DNA of 64,000 nt from Luteibacter sp. 9135 (GTDB taxonomy: Bacteria > Pseudomonadota > Gammaproteobacteria > Xanthomonadales > Rhodanobacteraceae), in contig NZ_JQNB01000001.1 of the NCBI RefSeq assembly GCF_000745005.1, forward strand, positions 3,465,501 through 3,529,500, in the 5' to 3' direction. The stretch's first letter is position 1. Each line of letters starts with the position of its first letter. The translations under genes and the position numbers were made by a program. Below the pieces are notes generated by a model. That model was not told the DNA's origin. It made no database searches and worked only from the letters and a program-made list of their open reading frames with translations. Shown piece by piece: positions 51,872 through 60,861 of this stretch.

Positions 51872-52468
51872 ATGCCCCCGCTTGCCGAGCGTGTACGGAT
51901 CGTCGAAAGCCACGTGCTCTCGCACGACTGGTACCTGTTGAAGAAGACCGTGTTCGATTTCCGTCGCTCCGACGGCAGCTGGCAGCGCCAGCAACGCGAA
52001 ACCTACGACCGCGGCAACGGCGCGGTGGTGCTGCTCTACAACGAACGGGCGCGCACCGTGGTGCTCACCCGGCAGTTCCGCTTCCCCGCGTTCGTCAATG
52101 GCTACGCCGACCTGCTGATCGAGGCACCTGCCGGGCTGCTCGACCACGCCACGCCTGAGGAACGCATCCGTCTGGAGGTGGAGGAAGAAACCGGCTATCG
52201 CATCCACGACGTGCGCAAGGTGTTCGAGGCGTTCATGAGCCCCGGGTCGGTCACCGAGAAACTGCATTTCTTCGTCGCCACCTACGAGGCTTCGGCCAAG
52301 GTCGGCAGCGGCGGTGGCATCGCCGCCGAGGGTGAAGACATCGAGGTGGTCGAAACGCCATTCGACGAAGCGCTGGCCATGGTCGCCCGCGGCGAGATCG
52401 TGGATGCGAAGACGATCATGCTGTTGCAGCACGCCGCCCTGCATATCTTCGGCACGACGACGATCTAG
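51872..52468 (+). CDS. nudK: NudK, GDP-mannose pyrophosphatase
   Basis: 198 residues. Almost every E. coli NudK landmark is present: ETYDRGNGAVVLLYN, TRQFRFPAFVNG, the Nudix core RLEVEEETGY, MSPGSVTEKLHFF, and AEGEDIEVVE. NudK hydrolyses GDP-mannose to GMP and mannose-1-phosphate. AGGAGCGCCC precedes the ATG. The adjacent DeoR regulator suggests sugar-nucleotide-linked control, by inference. Confidence 0.92.
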   Translation: MPPLAERVRIVESHVLSHDWYLLKKTVFDFRRSDGSWQRQQRETYDRGNGAVVLLYNERARTVVLTRQFRFPAFVNGYADLLIEAPAGLLDHATPEERIRLEVEEETGYRIHDVRKVFEAFMSPGSVTEKLHFFVATYEASAKVGSGGGIAAEGEDIEVVETPFDEALAMVARGEIVDAKTIMLLQHAALHIFGTTTI

Positions 52469-53691
52469 GGCAAGGCGAGCTCGGCCAGTTCGGCATCCGA
52501 CCATTCGCCGCGCACTTCCTTGGCCGATACGCGATCGTCGCAGCCGGTTTCGCTGAGGTCGAGCACGAATGGCTCCACCCGGCGGCCTTCGACGATCGAA
52601 TAGAACACACGGACGATCGGCTGGGTGAGTGCATCGCGCGAGCCGTCCAGCACCACGGCCAGGCGCCCCGACTCCAGCCGCACAAGAGCACCTATGGGGT
52701 AAACACCCACGGTGCGCACGAAGGCGCGGAACAGGCGCGGATCGAAATGGCCGTGCCAGCTCGCCATGCGCTGTACCGAATGCGCCGGGTCCCAGGCCCG
52801 CTTGTACGGCCGGTCCGAGGTGATCGCGTCGTACACGTCGCAGATGGCCGTCATGCGCGCCAGGCGGGTGATCTGCTCGCCGACCAGGCCATCCGGGTAG
52901 CCAGTGCCGTCGAACTTCTCATGATGGTGCAGGCACGCGTCCAGGGCTTCCGGGTCCACGCCGCCGCGGCTCACCAGCAGGCGATGGCCCAGTTGCGGAT
53001 GCCGGCGTACCTGCGCGGTTTCCGTCGCGCTGAGTTCGGCCGGCTTGTTCAGGACATCCAGCGGCACCTGCGACTTGCCGACGTCGTGTAACAGGCCGGC
53101 CATGCCCGCCGCCCGCACGCGAAGCGAGTCGAGTTGCAGGTGCCGGGCGAAGCTGATCATCAGAGCGGCCACGGCCACGGAATGCATATAGGTGTAATCG
53201 TCAGCCGTCTTCAGGCGAACCAGGCTGAGCAAGGCCGAGGGATGCGACTCGATCGACCGCGACATGTCGTCGACCAGTTCGCGCGCCGCCGTGGCATCGA
53301 TACCCCCACCCAGACGCGCCTGCTGGAACATCCGCACGACCACGCCGCGCGCGCGCTCACACAAGGCCTGGGCGGTAAGGACAGGATCGGGAACGGACGG
53401 CGCGAGTGGCGCGCCCGGTTCTGCCACCGCCGTATCGTCCCCCGGCGCCAACGAAGCCGGGGCGGCGGGTGCCGGCGCCGTCACCAGTTCGCCCAGCCCC
53501 TTGGACGTATCGATCCAGACCGTGGCGACATCCAGCCCGCGAAGCGTCGCCAGGTCGTCGGCGGTCTCGAGCAGGAACTTCGTACGCCAGAACGGATGCG
53601 ACACCCAGGACACGCCGACGTCATGGACGAACATGCCGAGCCGGAGCTTCCCCGTCGGAATTTCCCTCAGCGACGACCCGCGCGTCCCCAT
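52465..53691 (-). CDS. HD-GYP cyclic-di-GMP phosphodiesterase
   Basis: 408 residues from ATG 53691. An N-terminal DUF3391-like domain (KLRLGMFVHDVGVSW) precedes the HD-GYP domain, with LLHDVGKSQVPL and HHHEKFDGTGYPDGL (the GYP is intact), plus DVYDAITSDRPYKRAW. It should degrade c-di-GMP and lower biofilm and raise motility. It overlaps the nudK end by four bases on the opposite strand. Confidence 0.92.
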   Translation of the reverse strand: MGTRGSSLREIPTGKLRLGMFVHDVGVSWVSHPFWRTKFLLETADDLATLRGLDVATVWIDTSKGLGELVTAPAPAAPASLAPGDDTAVAEPGAPLAPSVPDPVLTAQALCERARGVVVRMFQQARLGGGIDATAARELVDDMSRSIESHPSALLSLVRLKTADDYTYMHSVAVAALMISFARHLQLDSLRVRAAGMAGLLHDVGKSQVPLDVLNKPAELSATETAQVRRHPQLGHRLLVSRGGVDPEALDACLHHHEKFDGTGYPDGLVGEQITRLARMTAICDVYDAITSDRPYKRAWDPAHSVQRMASWHGHFDPRLFRAFVRTVGVYPIGALVRLESGRLAVVLDGSRDALTQPIVRVFYSIVEGRRVEPFVLDLSETGCDDRVSAKEVRGEWSDAELAELALP

Positions 53692-53868
53692 CGCCCTGCC
53701 CCCAAGACTGTGACCCCCGTCACGTTTGCAGGCTATCGGCACCGCACACAGGGACCTGAATAGGCCAAAAGTCATGATTGGGCGCAAGAAGCTGCCGCAA
53801 GACCACACGAATGTCATCCCACATGCTTAGCATCGGCTTAGTTTTCGTCAATGCCCTGAGGATGTGCC

Positions 53869-54201
53869 ATGTCCCCCCTGCCACTGTTGGCCACCACCGC
53901 TTCGGTCGCCGTGGTCCTGGCTTTCGTCGCGACGCTGGCGCCACCGGCCTCGCGCAAGGCGACCTGCGCGGCGGCGGTCTTGGGTCCGGTACTTGCCTGG
54001 ATGGCGTGGCGCCTGTTCGATGTCATTGCGCCGCTGGGCGCGACATCCGAGGCACGCGATCCCGTCGAAAGCCTCGACCTGTGGCTGCTGGCGGTCGCAA
54101 GCGTGCTGGGCCTGGCAGCGATGGGCTGCGTGCTGCGCGTCGGGCTCGTACTGGTGGGGCGCGCGAGACGGAACGGTCCGGAAGGCTATCCCGCCCGCTG
54201 A
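53869..54201 (+). CDS. Small membrane protein
   Basis: 110 residues with about three membrane segments (LLATTASVAVVLAFVATL, CAAAVLGPVLAWMAWRLF, LWLLAVASVLGLAAMGCVLRV). The start follows GAGGATGTGCC. No family is recognised. It lies 55 bases before the RMD1-like gene on the same strand. Confidence 0.65.
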   Translation: MSPLPLLATTASVAVVLAFVATLAPPASRKATCAAAVLGPVLAWMAWRLFDVIAPLGATSEARDPVESLDLWLLAVASVLGLAAMGCVLRVGLVLVGRARRNGPEGYPAR

Positions 54202-54256
54202 CACGCGGGGGCAAGAACCGGGCGCTACACTGCGTCTTTCCCGTCAAGGCAAGCAC

Positions 54257-55375
54257 GTGAATCCCAACGAGCCGGCCGTCGCCGATGGCGAACTCACGGC
54301 ATTGCGCCTGATCGACATCGCCTACAGCATCGATCTTGCCCATGCCGAGCGGCTATGGGCCGAACGCTCGGGCCAGGCCTTCAATCGCTCGCACCTGTCC
54401 ACGCCACCCAAGGCCGTGTCGTTCGGCGTTGCGCCGCTGTGGCTGGCACTGGGCGAAATCGCCTTTCCGCTCGCGGACCGCGACGCCACGGCGGTGCTCT
54501 CGGTGCGGCTGTACGATTTCGGGGTGGCGGCCCTGTCGTTGCGCATCGCGGTGAAGAACCATCCGTGGGAGGTGTTCGCGCGCGACGTGGAATCACTCGA
54601 CGCACGCGTCGGCGCCGGGGCCGACCCGGCCTTCTGGACCGACCTGCTGGCCCGTGTGCGCGACGTCATCCTGCCCTCGCTGGACCGGCCTGCCACCAGC
54701 GCCATCGACGAGGATTACCTCATCGCCACCGTGCATGCCTTCGACACGCCGGTGGATGCGGAATCGCTGCGCAGCCAGATCGACCTGACCCAGGTGCTTT
54801 CCGGCGAAACCCGCCCGCTTTCGCGCGCAGCACGCAGCGAGCTGCTGTCGCGCAGCTTTTCCTACTACGCCGACGATCTGGTGGTGCTCAACTGGGACCG
54901 CGCCTTCATCTACGAACCACGCCGCGACACCGACGTGGCCGATGTGATCGAGGTGGCCAATGCGCAGCTGGTGGAACTGCGTTACTACGACACATTGCTG
55001 GACGACGAGCTACCGCTGATGTACGACCAGGTGGAAAACGCACGCACCGCGGCCTCGCTGCTCGCCTCGCGTCGCTTCGCCTACCTTGCCCGGCGCCTCT
55101 ACACGCTGGTGGCCGAGGTGACCGAGCTGACCGAGCGCGTGGACAACGCGCTGCAGGTCACCGAGGACGTCTATCTGGCGCGCGTATACAGCAGCGCACT
55201 GTCGCTGTTTCGTGTGCCGACGCTCAGTGCTTCGGTGGATCGCAAGCTGGCCATCGTGCGCGACACCTATGCGGCCCTGTATGAAGAAGCGTCGAGCCGA
55301 CGCTCCGAACTGCTGGAAATCGCGATCGTCATCCTCATCGTGGTCGAGATCGCGATTTCCCTGCTGCGACTCTAG
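54257..55375 (+). CDS. RMD1/YagE family protein (DUF155)
   Basis: 372 residues from a GTG start at 54257 with AAGG upstream. DUF155 spans most of the protein. A C-terminal membrane segment (LLEIAIVILIVVEIAISLLRL) anchors it; this tail anchor is conserved in yeast Rmd1/Rmd8 relatives, which have roles in meiotic division and mitochondrial translation, and the bacterial role is unknown. Confidence 0.8.
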   Translation: MNPNEPAVADGELTALRLIDIAYSIDLAHAERLWAERSGQAFNRSHLSTPPKAVSFGVAPLWLALGEIAFPLADRDATAVLSVRLYDFGVAALSLRIAVKNHPWEVFARDVESLDARVGAGADPAFWTDLLARVRDVILPSLDRPATSAIDEDYLIATVHAFDTPVDAESLRSQIDLTQVLSGETRPLSRAARSELLSRSFSYYADDLVVLNWDRAFIYEPRRDTDVADVIEVANAQLVELRYYDTLLDDELPLMYDQVENARTAASLLASRRFAYLARRLYTLVAEVTELTERVDNALQVTEDVYLARVYSSALSLFRVPTLSASVDRKLAIVRDTYAALYEEASSRRSELLEIAIVILIVVEIAISLLRL

Positions 55376-55399
55376 ATCGCCGTACGAAGAACCTTTTCG

Positions 55400-56584
55400 T
55401 CAGGGGTCGATGCCGTGCTTTTCGCCTTCCAGGAAGTGACCGAAGGCGGCAAGCGGGCGGATGCGATCGCAGACGATCTTGGTGATGGCCAGCATGGGCA
55501 CGGCGAGGATCGCGCCGGGAACACCCCACATCCAGTCCCAGAACAGCAGCGCCACGATGACCAGCACCGGATTGAGAGTGAAGCGACGCGCCAGCAGCAT
55601 CGGGGTGACCGTCTCGCCTTCGATGATGTGGATGGCGCCGTAGAGGACCATCGGCATGAAGGCTTTCCAGAGCGGATCGAGGCTGAGCATGCCCACCCCG
55701 AGGAAGGTCACCACGCCCACCAGCGGCCCCAGGATCGGCACGTAGTTGAGCAGAAAGGCGACCGCGCCCCACAGGGCGGCATCGGGCAATCCGAGCGCCC
55801 ACATGGCCAGGCCCGTGGCGACGCCCACCGCCGCGTTCATCACGGTGATCGTCACCAGGTAGGACGACACATCGGACTCGACCTGTTGCGAGATGTCGAT
55901 CACCTGGCGCTTGTCCTTGAAGCGCGGCATCACCTCCACCAGCCGGCGCAGGAAGGTGTCGCCGGAATTGAGCAGGAAGAACAGCACCAGGAACGTGGTC
56001 AGGAACTCCGAGGCGAACGTCTGCACGCCGGAAAGGATGGTCGACTGGATATCCGACGAACCCGCGGCGACGGGAGCCGCCTGTTTCTCGTCCGCCGTGA
56101 CGGCACCGGCACTGGCCGGAGTGCCACCACCCACCATGCCCTTGGCGTGGTCGAGCATGCCCTTGAGGCTGTCGAGCGGACCGCTGATCACCTGCACACG
56201 CTGCTGCAGACGCGGCAGGCCTTCGGGCAGGCGCTTGGCCCAGTTGCTCGCCGGGCCGCTGAGCGCACTGCCCAGACCGGCCAGGATGCCGAACAGCGCC
56301 AGGATCATCAGCAGCGACGCCAGCACCCGGGGCACCTTGATCCGCGCCAGCAGCCGCATCACCGGCTGGAGCAGCAGCTTGAGGATGAAGGCGAGCACCA
56401 CGGGAAGGATGACTTCCTTGGCGACGAAGGCACCCGCCAGCACGGCAAGGATGAACAGGCCACCGAGGAACACCGTCTTCGGGTCGCTCGGCAAGGGCAT
56501 TTCGGCGTCGTCGACGGCGGAGTCCAGCACTGTGGAAACCTCCGGTTCGACCGTCGGTTTCGTGGGCGGCGTGCTGCTGTTCAT
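55400..56584 (-). CDS. AI-2E family transporter
   Basis: 394 residues from ATG 56584. Six to eight membrane segments, the LPSDPKTVFLGGLFILAVLAGAFVAKEVILPVV start and the family segment NYVPILGPLVGV support the call. Members export autoinducer-2 or act as Na+/H+ antiporters. A low-complexity insertion (GGGTPASAGAVTADEKQAAPVAAG) lies in the middle loop. The gene is convergent with the RMD1-like gene. Confidence 0.88.
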   Translation of the reverse strand: MNSSTPPTKPTVEPEVSTVLDSAVDDAEMPLPSDPKTVFLGGLFILAVLAGAFVAKEVILPVVLAFILKLLLQPVMRLLARIKVPRVLASLLMILALFGILAGLGSALSGPASNWAKRLPEGLPRLQQRVQVISGPLDSLKGMLDHAKGMVGGGTPASAGAVTADEKQAAPVAAGSSDIQSTILSGVQTFASEFLTTFLVLFFLLNSGDTFLRRLVEVMPRFKDKRQVIDISQQVESDVSSYLVTITVMNAAVGVATGLAMWALGLPDAALWGAVAFLLNYVPILGPLVGVVTFLGVGMLSLDPLWKAFMPMVLYGAIHIIEGETVTPMLLARRFTLNPVLVIVALLFWDWMWGVPGAILAVPMLAITKIVCDRIRPLAAFGHFLEGEKHGIDP

Positions 56585-56657
56585 GGGTTCCCCTGAGAAC
56601 TCGGTTGATTTTGGTGCGGAGTGGAGCATCTCGTGTGAGGGCGCCGTGTGAAAGCCG

Positions 56658-57854
56658 TCAAGGCGCCGCGGTGGCGTAGCGCCGGCAATGTTCGAGATAG
56701 CCGCCCTCGTGCGCCTGGACAAGTTCGACCACGCTGCGCCACAGCCATGACGGCGCATCGATGTTTGCCGGCCGGTTGCGCGCGAGTTCGCCCAGCCATG
56801 TGCGGCGTTGTTCGCGGGTGAGCTGCGCCGCGTGGGCACGACCGACCACGTTGCCGAGGTAACGCGCCACGTCCATGGCCTGGTCGCCGTCCATGCGCTC
56901 GATATCGACCTTCAGGTCCTGCGGGCGCAGTTCGCGCACGAACACCGACCTTCCCTGTACCCGCCCACCCAGCATGCGCTGGCCGAGATTGGGCGCGAGG
57001 TGCAGCGCACCCTCCCTGACCCGCGATGCGTGGTCGCGTGGCATGACGGCATCGGCGCTGCGGGGCGCGGCCGCGCGCAGGGCTTCCTTCACGTCGACGA
57101 GGCACAGCTCACCCTTGCCCTGCCCGACGCGTACCAGCAGCGCATAGCGCAGGCGCCCGAGCGAACTGCATCCCTTGACCCAGTACTTGGCATCGACCAG
57201 TTCGATGGCGGCGTCGTCGGCGCGATGCACGATCTGCGTCACCAGTGAGCGCATGCCCTCCGTGGAAACCAGCGCATGCAATTCCTCACGCTCCTCGGCC
57301 GTGACCGGCCAGAAGCGACGCCCCTCGGGAATGACCGGATGGCTGCCCTCGATGCGCTCGCGCGCCAGGTCTTTCCAGCGTCGCTTCAGCGCCGTCTTCA
57401 TCACCAGCTTGATCGCGTCCGGTCGTTCCACCACGCGGTAAACCTTGCGGCCGCTGCCCATCGCGCGTTCGTAGCCGTCGATCAACTGCTCCACCATGTG
57501 TGCCGTGACCACGCCCGGCAGGTCGGAGCCGCGCGCCGCGGTGGCGAGCGACACCGCCAGCCGGACGATGTCGTGGGCGGGATTGCCGATCACGGACTGG
57601 TCGAGGTCGCGGATCTGGATATCGATGCCGCCTTCCATGTCGGCCACGGGACCGATGTTACTGACATGGCAGTCGCCGCAAATCCAGAGGTCCGGGCCCT
57701 TGGGCAACGCGCGCCCGGACTTCTCCAGCCATTCGTAGAACTGCACCGTGTTGCCACGGACAAAAGCGTGCGCCGACTTCGCCATCTTCAAATTGCGCAA
57801 TGAGGCCAGCCGGGGAGCCCGCTCCTCCAGTGTGCGTGGAATCGACTTCGCCAT
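56658..57854 (-). CDS. DUF2252 family protein
   Basis: 398 residues. Family landmarks include KMAKSAHAFVRGNTVQFYEW, GDCHVSNIG and FDxRDLDQSVIGNPAHDIVRLA (here IQIRDLDQSVIGNP). The fold is kinase-like and the enzymatic role is unknown. The gene is followed by the AI-2E transporter gene on the same strand after about 70 bases, so a two-gene operon is possible. Confidence 0.85.
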   Translation of the reverse strand: MAKSIPRTLEERAPRLASLRNLKMAKSAHAFVRGNTVQFYEWLEKSGRALPKGPDLWICGDCHVSNIGPVADMEGGIDIQIRDLDQSVIGNPAHDIVRLAVSLATAARGSDLPGVVTAHMVEQLIDGYERAMGSGRKVYRVVERPDAIKLVMKTALKRRWKDLARERIEGSHPVIPEGRRFWPVTAEEREELHALVSTEGMRSLVTQIVHRADDAAIELVDAKYWVKGCSSLGRLRYALLVRVGQGKGELCLVDVKEALRAAAPRSADAVMPRDHASRVREGALHLAPNLGQRMLGGRVQGRSVFVRELRPQDLKVDIERMDGDQAMDVARYLGNVVGRAHAAQLTREQRRTWLGELARNRPANIDAPSWLWRSVVELVQAHEGGYLEHCRRYATAAP

Positions 57855-57993
57855 GCTTGCCTCGTAAGTTCTTGCGCACCATCGTGACGCGCATGCAGCC
57901 GCTCAGATTGACCATGCGACGGTGAAGCGTTCGAGACGGCTAAACGACATGCGTTGCTCTGCGATGGCTGGGAAGGCTGGCGGGCATCGGCAA

Positions 57994-58078
57994 GGAGGCG
58001 TCGGGGGGTCACCCTCTGCGCTCGGGCAGCGGCCGCAAGCGGCCGAACTCGCTCAGAGGATGACCCCCCGACACCTCC
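57994..58078. repeat. Hairpin element A
   Basis: An 85-base element. The outer stem GGAGG...CCTCC continues through GTCGGGGGGTCA and TGACCCCCCGAC. The core reads CTCTGCGCTCGGGCAG...CTCAGAG with a GGCCGC-AA-GCGGCC tip. Element B is nearly its reverse complement in the core, with two differences. Confidence 0.75.
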
Positions 58079-58203
58079 CTCACGACTGAGGTAACGGGTC
58101 GGGAAAGCAACGCTCGCGACATCGCGCGCGGCGGATTCTCCAGGGCTCAGCGCCCTAGGTTGCCAACACTTTGCTCTCCACCCAGATGGCCGATGGCGTC
58201 GCA

Positions 58204-58286
58204 GAGGCGGCGGGTGGTTACGCTCTGAGCGAGTTCGGCCACTTGTGGCCGCTGCCCGAGCGCAGAGTGTGACCACCCGCCGCCTC
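58204..58286. repeat. Hairpin element B, inverted copy of A
   Basis: An 83-base element. The perfect 15-base outer stem (GAGGCGGCGGGTGGT with ACCACCCGCCGCCTC) has a different sequence from A, while the 45-base core CTCTGAGCGAGTTCGGCC... matches the reverse complement of A except for two bases at the tip. The changed stem with a conserved core suggests the two are copies of one mobile or REP-like unit. Confidence 0.75.
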
Positions 58287-58403
58287 GTCGCCTTACCATG
58301 CGAGTGACCGTTGCTCCGGCATCGACGTCGCAACAAGCCGCGACCATGCGCGGAGCTGCAGATATTCGCGGCTGTTTCATCCCCCAGGCTCCATGCTGCA
58401 TCC

Positions 58404-59783
58404 ATGGGCTATCTGGGTTGGATCATCTTCTTCGGTGGATTGCTGGTCGCCACCTCGGCCAGTGCGGGATTTATCCGGCGAAGCCCGATCACCACGTTCG
58501 CCATCTATCTCGTCGCCGGTGCCGTCGTGGGCCCGGCCGTCCTCTCTCTGACCGCCCTCGCCTTCGACGGGCGAAGCACGGGGTGGCTGCGTCCGGCGAC
58601 CGAGATGGGCATGATCGTGTCGTTGTTCATCACGGGGCTGAAGCTGCGCCTGCCGTTCAACGATCCGGGCTGGCGCATGGCGATACGCCTGGCGCTGCCG
58701 GGCATGGTGCTTACCGTGGGCGGCGTATGCGTCGTCGGGCATGTGGTGTTCGGCTGGCCGTGGCCGCTGTCGCTTGCCCTCGCCGCCATCCTGTCTCCCA
58801 CCGATCCGGTGCTGGCCAGCCTGGTGTCGGTGGACGATGCACGCGACGACGATGCGCTACGGGTCGGATTGTCCGGCGAGGCGGGTCTCAACGACGGCAC
58901 GGCCCTGCCCTTCCTCGTCCTGGCGCTGGCCTGGATGACCGGTGAGGCAACCGGCGATCCGGGCTTCTGGCCGCACTGGTTCACCGTGGAACTGGGCTGG
59001 GACTGGCTCGGCGGTATCGGTATCGGTTTCCTGATCGGCTGGGGCCTGGGCCATATCGGCACCCGTTTTCGTCATGCCGCGCAGGGGGTGGCGCCGAGCG
59101 ACCTGCTCGCGCTGGGCACCATGGCGCTGGCGTACGGCGCGGCGGAGGCATTGCATGGCTCCGGTTTCCTCGCCGCGTTCGCCGCGGGAGTGGGCCTGCG
59201 CCGCGTGGAGATGGGGGTCACCCATGGGCATCCGCCGGTGGACGAGAACGCCGAGGCACGCGAGGACGATGGCGTCCGCGCACCGGCCGAATTCCTGGTC
59301 AATCCCAACGAGCGCACAACGGCGGAAGCGGAACATCCGGCGCAGGCGGTCGGCTGGGTGGTATCCGATGCCTTGTCCTTCGGCGAGACCATGGAGCGGC
59401 TGATCGGCGCGGCGATGGTGTTCATGGTGGGCATCGGCGTGCTGCCGCTGTTCACCCTCGACGGGGTGCTGCTGGCGGCGGCGTTGTTCTTCGTGATCCG
59501 GCCGCTGGCCGTGTGGATCGCTACCGTGCGTTCGGGTGCGCCATGGCAGCGGCGGTTGTTGTTCGGGTGGTTCGGCATCCGCGGGCTGGGCAGCCTGAAC
59601 TACCTGGCGTACGCGCTCGTCCACGGACTGGCGGGGCCGCACGCACGCACCGCGGCGTCCGCCGTCCTGACCGTCGTTGCGCTCAGCATCGTCGCGCATG
59701 GCGCCAGCACCACGCCGCTGATGAACTGGCGCAGCCGGGCACTCGCCCGGCACGAAGGCGAGAAAGGCGAAGCTAGAGGCTGA
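58404..59783 (+). CDS. CPA1-type monovalent cation/proton antiporter
   Basis: 459 residues from ATG 58404, with about 11 membrane segments. The CPA core motif SPTDPVLASLVSVDD and the ND-type segment SGEAGLNDGTALPFLVL are seen. A hydrophilic insertion (about 290-340) is unusual and includes ENAEAREDDGVRAPAE. It exchanges Na+ or K+ for H+ in the inner membrane. It overlaps the AttH-like gene's 3' end on the opposite strand by 11 bases. Confidence 0.88.
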   Translation: MGYLGWIIFFGGLLVATSASAGFIRRSPITTFAIYLVAGAVVGPAVLSLTALAFDGRSTGWLRPATEMGMIVSLFITGLKLRLPFNDPGWRMAIRLALPGMVLTVGGVCVVGHVVFGWPWPLSLALAAILSPTDPVLASLVSVDDARDDDALRVGLSGEAGLNDGTALPFLVLALAWMTGEATGDPGFWPHWFTVELGWDWLGGIGIGFLIGWGLGHIGTRFRHAAQGVAPSDLLALGTMALAYGAAEALHGSGFLAAFAAGVGLRRVEMGVTHGHPPVDENAEAREDDGVRAPAEFLVNPNERTTAEAEHPAQAVGWVVSDALSFGETMERLIGAAMVFMVGIGVLPLFTLDGVLLAAALFFVIRPLAVWIATVRSGAPWQRRLLFGWFGIRGLGSLNYLAYALVHGLAGPHARTAASAVLTVVALSIVAHGASTTPLMNWRSRALARHEGEKGEARG

Positions 59784-60861
59784 CCTTGTCGCCGTAGCCC
59801 ACCAGTTCCAGATAGCCACGCCCGCCCTCGGTCTGCACGGCTCCCTCCCAATACACCGGGCCGCCCGTGCGCCGCGTATCCAGTTCCTGGTCGTCGAACA
59901 GCGGACGCAGGGTGAAGCGGCACGGTCCCGAGGGCAGCGTCACCGTGATGTCGGTCTCGACCGGATACTCCGCGGCGGTGCGCGGCGAGCGCCAGCGACG
60001 ACGCGGGGCAAACACGACATCCGCGGGACCGAACACCGTCACCTTGCCGTCCGCGGCCCGCAGGCTGCCGCCGGCCCACACGGCATGGCCCTGCGCGTCG
60101 CGCACGCGGAAGACGGTGAGGGCACTGCCATCATCCATGTTCAGGCCCGCCCAGTCCCAGCCGACCGACCTCGGGTCCAGCAGGCTGGACGACCATTCGC
60201 GATCGAGCCACGCCTCACCGCGTACCGTTTCCTTGTGGCCGCCGCGCGAAAGACTGCCCGAAACCGCGAGGTGCGGCTGGCTGAAATACGCGCTGGCTTG
60301 ACCGGGCGCCGGTCCCTTGCGGCTGTAGCCCGCATCGCCCTGCAACAGGGCCGGCTGGGTCGGCGTGAGCGTCAGGTCCAGCGCGAAAGCCTCGCCATGC
60401 ACCTGCGTAGTGAAGCGGCCGTCCGCCTCGCGATGCAGGCGCCAGTCGCCCAGCGTCAGGTCGGCGGCTTCCGTCGACGCGCCGGCCAGGCCGAATCCTT
60501 CGCGCGCCAGCCGCTGTGCGTCCAGGAGATGGCCGGTGGCAGGATCGGACAGCGCCACGTGCCCGATGATTGCCTGGCGGGGCGCGAAGCGGCTGGGGTT
60601 GCCGTCGTCGAACGGCAGGCGGGAGCGGAAGAAGGTGACCTGGAAGCCAACCGGACCGCCGCGCGTCTGCAGCCATCCGGTGACGTACCACCATTCGGTC
60701 TTGTAGCCCGGATGCGCCGCGTGGTCGCGCGGGAGCACCACGGTCGACACCGGCGAGACGGGCGTGTACGCCACACGATCGCCCGCCGGGCACGAGCCGG
60801 CGGTCAGGCCCACGCCGAGAAGCATCCACAGCGCCAGCCGGCGCGGCCATGTCATCCGCAT
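59773..60861 (-). CDS. AttH-like lipocalin/carotenoid 1,2-hydratase fold protein
   Basis: 362 residues. A signal peptide (ALWMLLGVGLTAGSCPAG) precedes a CrtC/AttH-type beta-barrel with KTEWWYVTGWLQTRGGPVGFQVTFFRSRLPF. This fold occurs in hydroxyneurosporene synthase and in AttH. The start overlaps the ABC permease stop (TAATG), so it is the last gene of an ABC operon, as in Att-like clusters. It may be a periplasmic binding or maturation factor. Confidence 0.8.
   Translation of the reverse strand: MRMTWPRRLALWMLLGVGLTAGSCPAGDRVAYTPVSPVSTVVLPRDHAAHPGYKTEWWYVTGWLQTRGGPVGFQVTFFRSRLPFDDGNPSRFAPRQAIIGHVALSDPATGHLLDAQRLAREGFGLAGASTEAADLTLGDWRLHREADGRFTTQVHGEAFALDLTLTPTQPALLQGDAGYSRKGPAPGQASAYFSQPHLAVSGSLSRGGHKETVRGEAWLDREWSSSLLDPRSVGWDWAGLNMDDGSALTVFRVRDAQGHAVWAGGSLRAADGKVTVFGPADVVFAPRRRWRSPRTAAEYPVETDITVTLPSGPCRFTLRPLFDDQELDTRRTGGPVYWEGAVQTEGGRGYLELVGYGDKVSL

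Larger units (their letters stand above)
57855..58403. other. 549-base intergenic region with two large hairpin elements
   Basis: No gene is visible on either strand. It holds two long inverted hairpin elements (57994-58078 and 58204-58286), listed separately, with about 125 bases between them. Confidence 0.7.
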
